Positions 38,557-47,573 are shown, counted from the first letter of the stretch. The stretch is 64,000 nucleotides of DNA from Flavobacterium sp. N2820 (GCF_025947285.1 NZ_CP110008.1:310001-374000); one strand, 5' to 3'. Notes: generated from the sequence alone by a model not told the origin. Made by a program: numbers and translations.

Positions 38557-39054
38557 TTATATTCTCATTCCCATTTTGCAAAATAATTGCTTAAAGTCAT
38601 TGATTTCCAATTTTCCAGTATGCTTGACTTTAATTTCTGATTTTAATTTTGTATAATTTGAATAATGAAAACTCGATATTTCGTCCTCTAACTTTTCATT
38701 TCTAATTAGCCATAACGCTTCGTATCTTCCATTATTCGTTTGCTGTTGAACAATTTTTGAATAATCATAATATGAAAATAATTTTTCTTTTTTTATAAAT
38801 GGAAATATTAGACTTTTAAATATAATTTTATCTTTTTCAACTATTATTTGTTTTACTTGTAAAAGTAGATATAACGCTACAGTCTCTATTAACAATATTG
38901 TAATTCCTGCTATTTTAGAACTTTCTCCATTCCAAAATTCCTTTGTAAGGGGACTAGCATCAGCTTTTGTAAATAATAGCCAAAATAAAATTCCAGAAAG
39001 AAAGTTAACTATTAGAATAAGGAGAATAGAACTAAGTTTGTATTTTGAATTCAT
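38557..39054 (-). CDS. Hypothetical membrane protein
   Basis: A 165-residue protein with two N-terminal membrane helices (LSSILLILIVNFLSGILFWLL and IAGITILLIETVALYLLL) and a cytoplasmic C-terminal domain with a PH-like strand pattern (QIIVEKDKIIFKSLIFPF). No family assigned. Lies between two cassette-type spacers, each about 160-180 bp. Confidence 0.65.
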   Translation of the reverse strand: MNSKYKLSSILLILIVNFLSGILFWLLFTKADASPLTKEFWNGESSKIAGITILLIETVALYLLLQVKQIIVEKDKIIFKSLIFPFIKKEKLFSYYDYSKIVQQQTNNGRYEALWLIRNEKLEDEISSFHYSNYTKLKSEIKVKHTGKLEINDFKQLFCKMGMRI

Positions 39055-39212
39055 ATTTTTTAAAATTGGGCATAAAGTTTTTCGGCTTGGCGATGTGACG
39101 GATTATAAGCAAAAAAGTTCAATAGAATTCCTAATGTTGAATATTGCACAAGTGTTTCAAAGAAGCACTTCAGCCGCCATATTGCCAAACCGATGTTGGT
39201 GGCTGGGCTTCT
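39055..39212. other. attC-like spacer between cassette genes
   Basis: A 158-bp spacer. GTTGGTGG (39195-39202, plus strand) is 11 bp beyond the end of gene 39213-40307; nearby GCCGCCATATTGCC and CGGCTTGGCGATGTGACGG give partial inverted symmetry. Confidence 0.4.
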
Positions 39213-40307
39213 TTAGTGTTGCTTAAATCTTTCAAATGTCTGCCAATATTTGTCTTTGTAAATATCATATTCTATTTCAAATTTGTCACCATATTTTTTT
39301 TGTGTTTCATTAAACGTTTTTGATACTTTTCTAAAATCGTTGCAAGCAAAATAAATATCTCTTTCATTATTGGCTGTCTGTCTGCCAATATTTAAATTTC
39401 CATCTTTGTCTTTTAAGGAAAGCATAATTTCATCTTCAATAGTTCCCAAAAGTTCGTAATCAGCGTTATTGGGCATTCCATTGTTTTTGCTTCCATCATA
39501 TTTTAATGTCATAACTGCAAGCCAAGGGTGTGATGCTTGTCTGTCCCATTCCAATAAGTTTGTATTGATAACAGCAAGCAACATATTGCCACTTTCTAAC
39601 TTGGCTTCCATTATTGAATATTCGTCATTTTCAGTGTCATATCTCACACCGTCATATTTTTCTACAAATTCCTTTTGTCGCCAAGTTAAAAAATCTTTAA
39701 GTTTAGCAATAGGCACAAGTTCTTTTTTGGCTTCGCTTTTTGCTATTACTTGTAAATTGTCAATGTTATTTACAAAATCAAGTTCTCCTAAGTAATTATC
39801 TAAAAAAATGTAAGTCCCATTTATTATTTGCTGTCTATTATCGTCATTCATATCATTGTGAGTAATACAAACATCAATTTCGTCTGGATAATTTGGCAGG
39901 TCGTTAGAATAAAAATATAAATTCTCCGAGTTGAACTTTAATCCTGCCATTTCAATAGAAACATCTTCAATATTCAATGCTGGCTTTAATGCAGTAAACT
40001 TCCAACCATTAATATTTGGGGCAGAAGCAACAAGTTCTTCAATAAATACAATGTTCTTTGTATTTCCGTCTGCCGTCAAAACTAATTCAACTGTGTTGTC
40101 GTCAAACATTCCCGTTAAATAGAAATAGCCGTCTTTTAGTTCTCCGAGTTTAGGTGATAATTTGTCAAAAAATCCTTTCTCAATGTTTTGTCTGCTCTTA
40201 ACAACATTATAAAAGTCTTTTTCATTTTTTTGGAACCAAGTCCAAAAGTCAAAATAGCTTTTGATTGGTTCGTCTTTCTTTCCGAAGATATTTTTTAGAA
40301 AACTCAT
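39213..40307 (-). CDS. DUF695-like domain protein
   Basis: A 364-residue cytoplasmic protein. The C-terminal half resembles DUF695 (NDEYSIMEAKLESGNMLLAVINT, HPWLAVMTLKYD, NGMPNNADYELLGTIEDEI); the N-terminal half (FDFWTWFQKNEKDFYNVV) is an alpha-beta domain of unknown role. No signal peptide. The gene has its own long leader spacer and its base use is slightly richer in G/C than the neighbours, in keeping with a mobile origin. DUF695 is assigned from memory. Confidence 0.7.
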   Translation of the reverse strand: MSFLKNIFGKKDEPIKSYFDFWTWFQKNEKDFYNVVKSRQNIEKGFFDKLSPKLGELKDGYFYLTGMFDDNTVELVLTADGNTKNIVFIEELVASAPNINGWKFTALKPALNIEDVSIEMAGLKFNSENLYFYSNDLPNYPDEIDVCITHNDMNDDNRQQIINGTYIFLDNYLGELDFVNNIDNLQVIAKSEAKKELVPIAKLKDFLTWRQKEFVEKYDGVRYDTENDEYSIMEAKLESGNMLLAVINTNLLEWDRQASHPWLAVMTLKYDGSKNNGMPNNADYELLGTIEDEIMLSLKDKDGNLNIGRQTANNERDIYFACNDFRKVSKTFNETQKKYGDKFEIEYDIYKDKYWQTFERFKQH

Positions 40308-40524
40308 ATGTCTGTCAAAGTAATTTTAATTTTTGTAGGATGTCTGTTTAGCCTGACCGCTAACGTTCCCGTGCTTTGCGTCTGTTGCTGCTGCAAGCAC
40401 GAACCAAACAAACCTACAAAATTAATTTGAAAGATAGAATTGTAGCCACCAGATTATTTTCCACGAAGACTAAATAGCAAGCGCAAGCCCAGCAATAGCG
40501 TGAAACACGTGTTAACTGCAGTTC
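40308..40524. other. attC-like spacer between cassette genes
   Basis: A 217-bp spacer bounded by CCGCTAAC (40357-40364; GTTAGCGG on the minus strand) and GTTAACTG (40511-40518), with internal inverted stretches such as CCGTGCTTTGCG / GCAAGCACG. This gives the two-ended box arrangement expected for an attC-type recombination site. Confidence 0.45.
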
Positions 40525-40986
40525 TTAATCATAATTTCCATGTATTCTATTTAGTTCATTTAAAGTAAAATCTTTAATTTCAAACTCACTTCCTCCAACT
40601 TTAGTGTAGGCGACTTTTTTTCTACTTTTAATTGCAAAAAGATCAATTACCATAATTCTAAGACTTCCATTTTTCCATGTTGCTGGTCTAATTGAAATAA
40701 TTGATACAAGTTTATTTGATTTTGTTAAATTATAAATATCCTCTTTATTAACAATAGTTATTTTTTTGCCCAAAATAACTTTCGGTATTTTATTTGTTGT
40801 AAATTCATTTTCTTCTAAATATAGTTCATCAGAAAATTTTAACTTAGGATTATTCTTGTAGAATTCTATTTTATGTGAAATATGAATTTTTAACGCATTA
40901 GAATAAACATTTAAACTATCAATTTCTTGAGAATTGGCTTTCAGTTGAAATAAAATCATTAGTAATATTAATGTTGATTTTCTCAT
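40525..40986 (-). CDS. Hypothetical secreted protein
   Basis: A 153-residue protein with signal peptide (TLILLMILFQLKANSQE). The mature part has no motif I recognise. It is the first gene after the integrase remnant; GTTAACTG lies 8 bp after its stop and another GTTAACT box (41013-41019) lies upstream of its start. Confidence 0.7.
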   Translation of the reverse strand: MRKSTLILLMILFQLKANSQEIDSLNVYSNALKIHISHKIEFYKNNPKLKFSDELYLEENEFTTNKIPKVILGKKITIVNKEDIYNLTKSNKLVSIISIRPATWKNGSLRIMVIDLFAIKSRKKVAYTKVGGSEFEIKDFTLNELNRIHGNYD

Positions 40987-41063
40987 GATTCCCAGGCGTT
41001 TTTTAGAATTGCAGTTAACTAGTAAATATCATCAAATATATACAACTTTTTTAATTTTTGAAA

Positions 41064-41327
41064 TTAATCTTCCAGTTTTGTCGTACTAGTTATATCAACC
41101 ATACAATCCAATGGACTCTGAATTTTGTCTACAGTAGTTTTGGTTAAATGCGTATAAATTGTCGCGGTTTTTATACTCGAATGCCCTAATAATTTTTGAA
41201 TGTATCATAAATCCGCTCTACTTTTTAACAAGTAAGTTGCATAACTGTGACGAAGTTAAGGTAGCGTAACAGGTTTGTTAATTGAAGCTAATTTAATACT
41301 CCCTCTAAACTTCTGGTAAAATAGTGT
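41064..41327 (-). pseudogene. Tyrosine recombinase (integron-integrase-like) C-terminal remnant
   Basis: The minus strand encodes SIKLASINKPVTLP, stop, LRHSYATYLLKSRADL, stop, YIQKLLGHSSIKTATIYTH, then TKTTVDKIQSPLD, all in one frame. These are the conserved blocks of a tyrosine recombinase: Arg in LRHSYAT, His in LLGHSS, the nucleophile Tyr in IYTH, and the SPLD tail seen in integron-type integrases. Two in-frame stops, TAA (41256-41258) and TGA (41205-41207), and loss of the N-terminal two thirds show it is dead. It sits upstream of, and on the same strand as, the four cassette-like genes. Confidence 0.85.
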
Positions 41328-41378
41328 TTTTTATTCTTCATCTATAACTTAATTTTTAGTTGCTAAGGAAAGTAAAAT

Positions 41379-41462
41379 CATTTCCCTAGGGAAATGAAGT
41401 GGTTTCTCTAGGGAAAATGATTTATTCCCCTAGGGAAATTATCAAATTGCTGTACAGCAATT
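41379..41462. repeat. Four phased palindromes with 22-bp spacing
   Basis: CATTTCCCTAGGGAAATG (41379-41396), TTTCTCTAGGGAAA (41403-41416), TTCCCCTAGGGAA (41425-41437) and AATTGCTGTACAGCAATT (41445-41462). Their centres are at 41387.5, 41409.5, 41431.5 and 41453.5, exactly 22 bp apart. The first three share CCTAGGGAAA. They lie between the transketolase terminator and the integrase remnant. Confidence 0.85.
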
Positions 41463-41580
41463 GAAAAAAGTATCTGAAGAAACGATTATATTTATCAGGT
41501 TCAATAAAAAAATAGAAGGCAATAGCAATTAAAATGGAGCTCAAACAAAACTTAAAGTACAAAAGATTGCGATAAAAAAA
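41463..41580. other. Gene-free stretch
   Basis: No open frame or motif is supported between the palindrome array and the transketolase terminator. Confidence 0.5.
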
Positions 41581-41609
41581 AACCTGATGCTAAAAACAAG
41601 CATCAGGTT
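41581..41609 (-). terminator. Terminator of the transketolase operon
   Basis: AACCTGATGC and GCATCAGGTT around a 9-nt loop; on the minus strand it is followed by a run of T. Confidence 0.9.
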
Positions 41610-41631
41610 CTGTGTTATATAAGTAAAACGA

Positions 41632-42585
41632 TTACTTTCTTGAAATTACTTTCGCTGCTTTTTCAATAATGGCTGCGCTGTTTAAACCGTATTTTTCCAT
41701 TAATTGGTCTGGTGTTCCACTCTCTCCGAAGCTGTCGTTAACGGCTACAAATTCTTGTGGTACTAAATTATTTTGCACTAAGGTTCTAGAAACACTTTCG
41801 CCTAAACCACCAATAATGTTATGCTCTTCAGCTGTAACTACACAACCTGTTTTCTTTACCGATTTTAGAATTGCTTCTTCGTCTAATGGTTTAATTGTGT
41901 GAATGTTGATTACTTCTGCAGAAATACCTTTTGCTTCTAACGCTTCCGCTGCTATTAATGCTTCCCATACTAAATGTCCAGTGGCAATAATCGTAACATC
42001 TGTTCCTTCATTTAACACAATGGCTTTTCCAATTACGAATGGTTCGTCAGCTGGCATGAAGTTAGGCACCACTGGGCGTCCAAAACGCAAATAAGCAGGT
42101 CCGTGATGATCAGCTAACGCTAAAGTAGCCGCTTTGGTTTGGTTGTAATCGCAAGTATTGATTACTGTCATTCCAGGTAACATTTTCATCAACCCGATGT
42201 CCTCTAAAATTTGGTGTGTTGCACCATCTTCTCCTAAAGTTAATCCGGCGTGTGAAGCACAAATTTTTACATTTTTATCGGAATACGCTACTGATTGACG
42301 GATTTGGTCATACACTCTTCCTGTAGAAAAGTTAGCGAAAGTTCCTGTAAAAGGAATTTTTCCACCAATGGTTAATCCAGCTGCAATTCCAATCATATTC
42401 GCTTCTGCAATTCCAATTTGGAAGAAACGCTCTGGGTGGTTTTTCTTGAAATCATCAAATTTTAATGAACCAATTAAATCCGCACAAAGTGCCACAACGT
42501 TTTCGTTTTTCTGACCTAATTCGGTCATTCCAGCTCCAAAGCCCGAACGGGTATCTTTACTGCCTGTGTTGGTATATTTTTTCAT
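41632..42585 (-). CDS. Transketolase, C-terminal subunit
   Basis: Pyrimidine-binding and C-terminal domains of a split transketolase (317 residues): FFQIGIAEANMIGIAAGL near 52, HAGLTLGEDGATHQILEDIGLM near 113, and GCVVTAEEHNIIGGLGE near 243. It works with the N-terminal subunit encoded upstream. Split two-gene transketolases are common in Bacteroidota, but here a secreted-protein gene lies between the halves. Confidence 0.95.
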   Translation of the reverse strand: MKKYTNTGSKDTRSGFGAGMTELGQKNENVVALCADLIGSLKFDDFKKNHPERFFQIGIAEANMIGIAAGLTIGGKIPFTGTFANFSTGRVYDQIRQSVAYSDKNVKICASHAGLTLGEDGATHQILEDIGLMKMLPGMTVINTCDYNQTKAATLALADHHGPAYLRFGRPVVPNFMPADEPFVIGKAIVLNEGTDVTIIATGHLVWEALIAAEALEAKGISAEVINIHTIKPLDEEAILKSVKKTGCVVTAEEHNIIGGLGESVSRTLVQNNLVPQEFVAVNDSFGESGTPDQLMEKYGLNSAAIIEKAAKVISRK

Positions 42586-42608
42586 AATATTATTTTCTTT
42601 AGTAGAGA

Positions 42609-43253
42609 TTATTTTAATGTAATCTCAAAATTAACGTCTTCAATATTATCTAATTTATAAATATCAGTTTTGATATTGTCCTTTAGATAGTAACTTTCTA
42701 AAATAACTTCACTATTAATTTTATATATGTCCCATATTCTATGATGTGTAATCATCCCAATAGTGAAATTTTGAGTGTTTATGTATTTTGAGTTTTTAAC
42801 TGTTTTTATATATAAATCGTATATGGTTTTCCTCTTTTTGGTTTCTCTAATGTTTATGATGTTTTCTTCACCAATTGCATCTGTAGAAACCGTTACATTT
42901 TTATTCGTTTTCTCTTCATAAAATAATTCTCTTGCATCAAATTTACAATTTGATAATTTGTAATTGAGATTCGTTTTATTGTCTAAAATAAATCCACCTT
43001 CAGAAAAAAACACTTTACTTGATTTTTTATCGAAAATAGAAATGTTTTTAACAGTATCATTAACAACAAAAAACTTCATTGTTGTATCATCCTCATTATT
43101 ACATAAAAAAACTATTTTACTATCCGCTTTTTCTGAATTTTCATTTTCGTAATGGGAATATTGTCCTTGAATTTTAAATGAATATTTTTGTGAAAATAGA
43201 TTTTGTCCAAAGAAGAAAGAGAATATAATAAATGTTACTTTAAAAAGGTTCAT
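42609..43253 (-). CDS. Hypothetical secreted protein inside the transketolase operon
   Basis: A 214-residue protein with signal peptide (VTFIIFSFFFGQNLFSQ). It appears rich in beta strands (repeated KIVFLCNN, MKFFVVNDTVKNIS) and polar residues; no family recognised. It sits with 4-bp and 23-bp gaps between the N- and C-terminal transketolase subunit genes and is on the same transcript by position. Confidence 0.7.
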   Translation of the reverse strand: MNLFKVTFIIFSFFFGQNLFSQKYSFKIQGQYSHYENENSEKADSKIVFLCNNEDDTTMKFFVVNDTVKNISIFDKKSSKVFFSEGGFILDNKTNLNYKLSNCKFDARELFYEEKTNKNVTVSTDAIGEENIINIRETKKRKTIYDLYIKTVKNSKYINTQNFTIGMITHHRIWDIYKINSEVILESYYLKDNIKTDIYKLDNIEDVNFEITLK

Positions 43254-43257
43254 ATGA

Positions 43258-44103
43258 TTAATAATCTCCTAAAGTTTCAACATTTTGTGCTAATGCGTTT
43301 CCTAATTGCTCATCATTTGGCGCTTTTCCGTGCCAAGCGTGTGTGTGCATCATAAAATCTACTCCATTACCCATTTCGGTATGTAATAAAATACAAACGG
43401 GTTTTCCGTTACCTGATTTTGATTTTGCTTCAGCTAAACCAGCTTTGATAGCATCAATGTTATTACCTGCTTCAATTTCTAATACGATCCAATCAAATGC
43501 TTCAAACTTCGCTTTAATGCTTCCCATTGCCAAAACTTCATCAGTAGTTCCGTCAATTTGTTTTCCGTTTAAATCAATAGTTGCAATTAAATTATCTACT
43601 TTTTTTGCCGAAGCATACATAATGGCTTCCCAGTTTTGACCTTCTTGTAATTCACCATCACCTAAAAGCGCAAAAACCAAATGGTTGTCGTTGTTTAGTT
43701 TTTTAGCTTGCGCTGCACCAATTGCAACCGACATTCCTTGTCCTAATGAACCTGAGGCCATTCGGATTCCTGGTAATCCTTCGTGCGTAGTTGGATGCCC
43801 TTGTAATCTTGAATTTAATTTTCTAAAGGTTGCCAATTCAGCTACTGGAAAATAGCCGCTTCTAGCTAGAACACTATAAAAAACAGGAGAAATATGTCCG
43901 TTAGACAAGAAGAATAAATCTTCGCCAATTCCGTTCATATCAAAACCTTCATTACGTTTCATGACATCTTGGTACAGGGTAACCAAAAACTCAGCACATC
44001 CCAAAGAACCTCCTGGGTGACCTGAATTTACGGCATGAACCATACGAAGAATATCTCTTCGAACTTGTGTTGTAAAATCTTGTAGTTGTTGCGTGTTAGA
44101 CAT
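43258..44103 (-). CDS. Transketolase, N-terminal (ThDP-binding) subunit
   Basis: 281-residue thiamine diphosphate-binding half: VNSGHPGGSLGCAEFLVTLY near 24, GHPTTHEGLPGIRMASGSLGQGMSVAIGAA near 97-126 and the ThDP motif ALLGDGELQEGQNWEA near 143. Start at 44103 (MSNTQQLQD); the longer frame to 44160 covers the predicted promoter and is unlikely to be translated. Confidence 0.95.
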   Translation of the reverse strand: MSNTQQLQDFTTQVRRDILRMVHAVNSGHPGGSLGCAEFLVTLYQDVMKRNEGFDMNGIGEDLFFLSNGHISPVFYSVLARSGYFPVAELATFRKLNSRLQGHPTTHEGLPGIRMASGSLGQGMSVAIGAAQAKKLNNDNHLVFALLGDGELQEGQNWEAIMYASAKKVDNLIATIDLNGKQIDGTTDEVLAMGSIKAKFEAFDWIVLEIEAGNNIDAIKAGLAEAKSKSGNGKPVCILLHTEMGNGVDFMMHTHAWHGKAPNDEQLGNALAQNVETLGDY

Positions 44104-44129
44104 TATAAAAGTATATGTGTTAATTGATG

Positions 44130-44160
44130 CAAAAGTAATTTTATTTTTTTGGTGGTACAA
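44130..44160 (-). promoter_or_regulatory. Promoter of the transketolase operon
   Basis: Minus strand TTG (44158-44160), 20 bp, TACTTTTG (44130-44137), 26 bp before the ATG. Confidence 0.75.
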
Positions 44161-44204
44161 ATCATTTTATTAGAAGTTATTAAGAATTGATTTGTGATTT
44201 GTGA

Positions 44205-44330
44205 TGGAAGCTGGAAGCAGGGAGAAGGAAGTGAGGAGCAGTAAGTTGGAATTTGGAATTTCAGAATTGGAATTTTCCATTTGTTTTTCACAAATAATTC
44301 TAAATTCTAAATTCTGAATTCTAAATTAAT
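44205..44330. repeat. Intergenic AATTCTAAATTC and GGAAG repeats
   Basis: GA-rich units (GGAAGCTGGAAGCAGGGAG) run into alternating AATTCTAAATTCTAAATTC copies and their inverse. Low-complexity repeat between divergent genes. Confidence 0.5.
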
Positions 44331-44331
44331 T

Positions 44332-44339
44332 TATCTTTG
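44332..44339 (+). promoter_or_regulatory. -7 element of tgt
   Basis: TATCTTTG followed by CCGTTCG, 19 bp before the tgt ATG; the -33 region is in the repeat and is unclear. Confidence 0.5.
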
Positions 44340-44358
44340 CCGTTCGTAAAAGCACAAT

Positions 44359-45489
44359 ATGAAGTTTGATTTAATTACCAAAGACCCAAATAGTAAAGCC
44401 AGAGCTGGAAAAATAACAACCGATCATGGTGTTATTGAAACCCCAATTTTTATGCCCGTAGGAACGGTTGCTTCTGTAAAAGGAGTACACCAACGAGAGC
44501 TTAGAGAAGATATTAATCCCGATATTATTTTAGGAAACACCTATCATTTATATTTAAGACCTCAAACTAAAATTTTAGAAGCCGCTGGAGGTTTGCATAA
44601 ATTTATGAATTGGGACAGAAATATCTTAACCGATTCTGGTGGCTATCAAGTGTATTCACTTTCTTCAAATAGAAAAATTAAAGAAGAAGGGGTTAAATTC
44701 AAATCGCACATTGACGGTTCGTATCATTTCTTTTCACCAGAAAATGTAATGGAAATTCAACGTACTATTGGTGCTGATATTATCATGGCTTTTGACGAAT
44801 GTACGCCTTATCCTTGTGATTATCGTTATGCAAAACGTTCAATGCATATGACACACCGTTGGTTGGATAGATGTATCAATCATTTAGAAAAATTACCATT
44901 TAAATACGGTTACGAACAAACGTTTTTTCCAATTGTTCAAGGAAGTACTTATAAAGATTTGAGAGAACAATCGGCTGAATATATTGCAAATGCAGGCGCT
45001 CAAGGTAATGCTATTGGCGGACTTTCAGTAGGAGAACCAGCTGAAGAAATGTACGCAATGACCGAAATTGTTACTGCAATTCTTCCAGAAGACAAACCAA
45101 GGTATTTAATGGGTGTGGGAACGCCAATCAATATTTTAGAAAACATTGCCTTAGGAATTGATATGTTTGATTGTGTGATGCCAACGCGTAACGCCAGAAA
45201 TGGAATGTTGTTCACTGCTCACGGCACCATGAATATGAAAAACAAAAAGTGGGAAGCCGATTTTTCGCCAATTGACGAAATGGGGCACACTTGGGTAGAT
45301 ACCGAATATTCGAAAGCGTATCTTAGACACTTATTTGCTGCAGATGAATTTTTAGGAAAACAAATTGCAACCATTCATAACTTAGGTTTTTACATGTGGT
45401 TAGTGCGCGAAGCAAGAAGACAAATTATTGCCGGAACATTTAGAGCATGGAAAGATAAAATGGTGGTTCAAATGAGTCAACGATTATAA
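44359..45489 (+). CDS. tgt: Queuine/preQ1 tRNA-guanine transglycosylase
   Basis: Swaps guanine 34 for preQ1 in tRNAs with GUN anticodons. The 376-residue enzyme has MPVGTVASVKG, LTDSGGYQVYSLS near 93-105 with the catalytic Asp, GGLSVGEP, and MGVGTP. The C-terminal zinc motif is altered: the usual CxCxxC...H block reads as ADFSPIDEMGHTWVDTEYSKAYLRHLFAADE, so the cysteines are replaced, which I believe is shared by many Bacteroidota. Confidence 0.95.
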   Translation: MKFDLITKDPNSKARAGKITTDHGVIETPIFMPVGTVASVKGVHQRELREDINPDIILGNTYHLYLRPQTKILEAAGGLHKFMNWDRNILTDSGGYQVYSLSSNRKIKEEGVKFKSHIDGSYHFFSPENVMEIQRTIGADIIMAFDECTPYPCDYRYAKRSMHMTHRWLDRCINHLEKLPFKYGYEQTFFPIVQGSTYKDLREQSAEYIANAGAQGNAIGGLSVGEPAEEMYAMTEIVTAILPEDKPRYLMGVGTPINILENIALGIDMFDCVMPTRNARNGMLFTAHGTMNMKNKKWEADFSPIDEMGHTWVDTEYSKAYLRHLFAADEFLGKQIATIHNLGFYMWLVREARRQIIAGTFRAWKDKMVVQMSQRL

Positions 45490-45580
45490 AGTCAGAAATC
45501 AGAATTTAGAATTTAGAAAGTAATCGATTGTAAAAACATTCATTTTTCTAAATTCTAAATTTTAAATTCTAAATTTTAGG
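45490..45580. repeat. AATTCTAAATTT repeat between tgt and the LptF/G gene
   Basis: Direct and inverted copies of AATTTAGAATTTAGAAA and AAATTCTAAATTTTAAATTC, the same repeat type as in other spacers. Confidence 0.5.
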
Positions 45581-46669
45581 ATGAAAATAATAGATAAATA
45601 CATATTAAAACGCTACTTAGTTACCTTTTCGGTGATGTTGATCATGTTTATTCCTATTGGAATTACGATTGACGTTTCGGAAAAAGTAAACAAAATGATC
45701 GAAAAGAAAATTCCGTTAGCCGATATCTTGGTGTATTATGGGGATTTTACCGTGTATTTTGCCAATCTATTATTTCCTATTTTTCTGTTTTTATCTATTA
45801 TTTGGTTCACTTCAAAATTAGCCAATAATACCGAAATTATTGCCATTTTGAGTTCTGGAATTTCGTTTACTAGATTTCTTAGACCGTTTATTTATGGTGC
45901 AGTAATTGTTTCGATTTTTGCTTTATTAATGGGATTTTTTTTAGTGCCAAAAGCAAGTAAAGGCTTTAATGATTTTAGATATGAAAATTTAAAAAATAAT
46001 TCTAAAACTAGAGAAACAAGTGATGTTTTTAGACAAATCAAAAAAGAAGGTAAGGTAGAAGAAAACATTTATGTGAGTAATTATAATTATTTGTCTCAAA
46101 CGGGTTTTAATTTCACTTACGAACGCTTTAAGGATAATCTTTTGATCGAAAAAGTGAATGCAAACCGAATTCGTTATGATGAAAAAACAAAAAAATATAC
46201 CTTATATAATTATAACAAAAGAATAGTTGGACCCATGAATGACCAAATTCTGTCCAAAGATAAAATCGATGTTGCTTATAATTTTGAGCCTGATGATTTA
46301 ACACCTGTAATTTATGTAGCAGAAACAATGACAATTGGTCAATTAAATACCTTTATTAATAAAGAAAGAGCCAGAGGAAACGGAAATATCAATACCTATT
46401 TAGTGGTTTTCTATAAAAAATTTAGTTTACCTATTTCTGCTTTTATCTTAACAATTATTGCTGTTGCAGTTTCTTCCATGAAAAGAAGAGGAGGAATGGG
46501 GATTAACTTAGCCATTGGAATTGTAATCGCATTTGTATTCATCTTTTTTGATAAAGTATTTGGAACTTTGGCTGAAAAATCTAGTATTCCGCCTTTTATT
46601 GCGGTGTGGTTGCCTAATTTTGTATTCGGAATATTAGCTTATTACTTACTTCGCAATGCAAAACGATAA
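45581..46669 (+). CDS. LptF/LptG family permease
   Basis: Inner-membrane component of the LPS export ABC transporter. The 362-residue protein has the family N-terminus KIIDKYILKRYLVTF, helices near 14-34, 60-84, 98-120, a periplasmic beta-jellyroll-like domain (about 130-265) and three C-terminal helices (SLPISAFILTIIAVAVSSM, NLAIGIVIAFVFIFF, FIAVWLPNFVFGILAYYLL). LptF and LptG cannot be told apart here. It overlaps the EamA gene by 14 bp. Confidence 0.92.
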   Translation: MKIIDKYILKRYLVTFSVMLIMFIPIGITIDVSEKVNKMIEKKIPLADILVYYGDFTVYFANLLFPIFLFLSIIWFTSKLANNTEIIAILSSGISFTRFLRPFIYGAVIVSIFALLMGFFLVPKASKGFNDFRYENLKNNSKTRETSDVFRQIKKEGKVEENIYVSNYNYLSQTGFNFTYERFKDNLLIEKVNANRIRYDEKTKKYTLYNYNKRIVGPMNDQILSKDKIDVAYNFEPDDLTPVIYVAETMTIGQLNTFINKERARGNGNINTYLVVFYKKFSLPISAFILTIIAVAVSSMKRRGGMGINLAIGIVIAFVFIFFDKVFGTLAEKSSIPPFIAVWLPNFVFGILAYYLLRNAKR

Positions 46670-47543
46670 TTTAAAAAGCTATTTACATCTTCATGTAATT
46701 GTATTTATTTGGGGATTTACGGCGGTCTTAGGCAAACTAATTTCGCTTGAAGCCTTGGATTTGGTTTGGTATCGTATGCTGTTTGCATCGGTAATTATGA
46801 CCTTTGTTGTACTGATTAACAAAGAAAGAATTAAAGTGCCTTTCAATGTTTTAGTGGGTTTTATTGTTTCCGGAATTATTATTGCGTTGCATTGGCTCAC
46901 ATTTTATCAAGCTATTAAAGTTTCAAATGTATCTATAACACTAGCGTGTTTGTCAACTGGAGCCTTTTTTGCATCCATTTTAGAACCTATTTTTTACAAA
47001 CGCAAAATCATTTGGTACGAAGTACTTTTCGGTTTAATTGTTATTTTTGGATTAGGTATTATTTTTAAAGTAGAAACTCAATATACCACCGGAATATATT
47101 TGGCTGTAACTTCAGCGTTCTTATCGGCACTTTTTTCGGTAATCAATGGAAAATACGCTAAAGAATATAGTCCAAATGTGATTTCTGTATATGAATTGTC
47201 CAGTGGCTTTTTATTCTTAAGCATTTACTTGTTTTTTGCGGATAGTTTCACTCCTGCATTCTTTGCACTTTCGTCAAATGATTTGTTGTGGTTGTTTTTA
47301 TTGTCTTCAATTTGCACGGCTTATGCTTTTTCGGCCTCCGTCAAAGTAATGAAGTTTTTGAGCCCATTTACAGTTATGTTAACCATCAATTTAGAACCTA
47401 TTTATGGTATCATTTTAGTGCTTCTAATTTTTCCAGAAAACGAAAAAATGTCGCCTATGTTTTATATAGGTGCAATCATAATTTTAGCGACTGTTATTGC
47501 AAATGGAATTGTAAAAAGTCGTAAAAAGTTACCAACAAATTAA
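46656..47543 (+). CDS. EamA/DMT family transporter
   Basis: A 295-residue inner-membrane protein with about ten helices in two EamA repeats ([28 protein letters not shown] near 15 and [13 protein letters not shown] near 164). Metabolite exporter or importer of unknown substrate. Overlaps the LptF/G gene, so probably co-translated. Confidence 0.88.
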   Translation: MQNDNLKSYLHLHVIVFIWGFTAVLGKLISLEALDLVWYRMLFASVIMTFVVLINKERIKVPFNVLVGFIVSGIIIALHWLTFYQAIKVSNVSITLACLSTGAFFASILEPIFYKRKIIWYEVLFGLIVIFGLGIIFKVETQYTTGIYLAVTSAFLSALFSVINGKYAKEYSPNVISVYELSSGFLFLSIYLFFADSFTPAFFALSSNDLLWLFLLSSICTAYAFSASVKVMKFLSPFTVMLTINLEPIYGIILVLLIFPENEKMSPMFYIGAIIILATVIANGIVKSRKKLPTN

Positions 47544-47573
47544 AGATAAGTTTATAAAGTTCAATGAAAATTT

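Noticed and set aside
38376..38656. 91-codon plus-strand frame from 38381
   Set aside because: It covers a cassette spacer and the antisense of the end of a supported gene, with no protein-like features.
41632..44103. Transketolase as a broken gene because it is in two pieces
   Set aside because: Split N- and C-terminal subunits are normal in Bacteroidota and both parts have intact motifs and starts.
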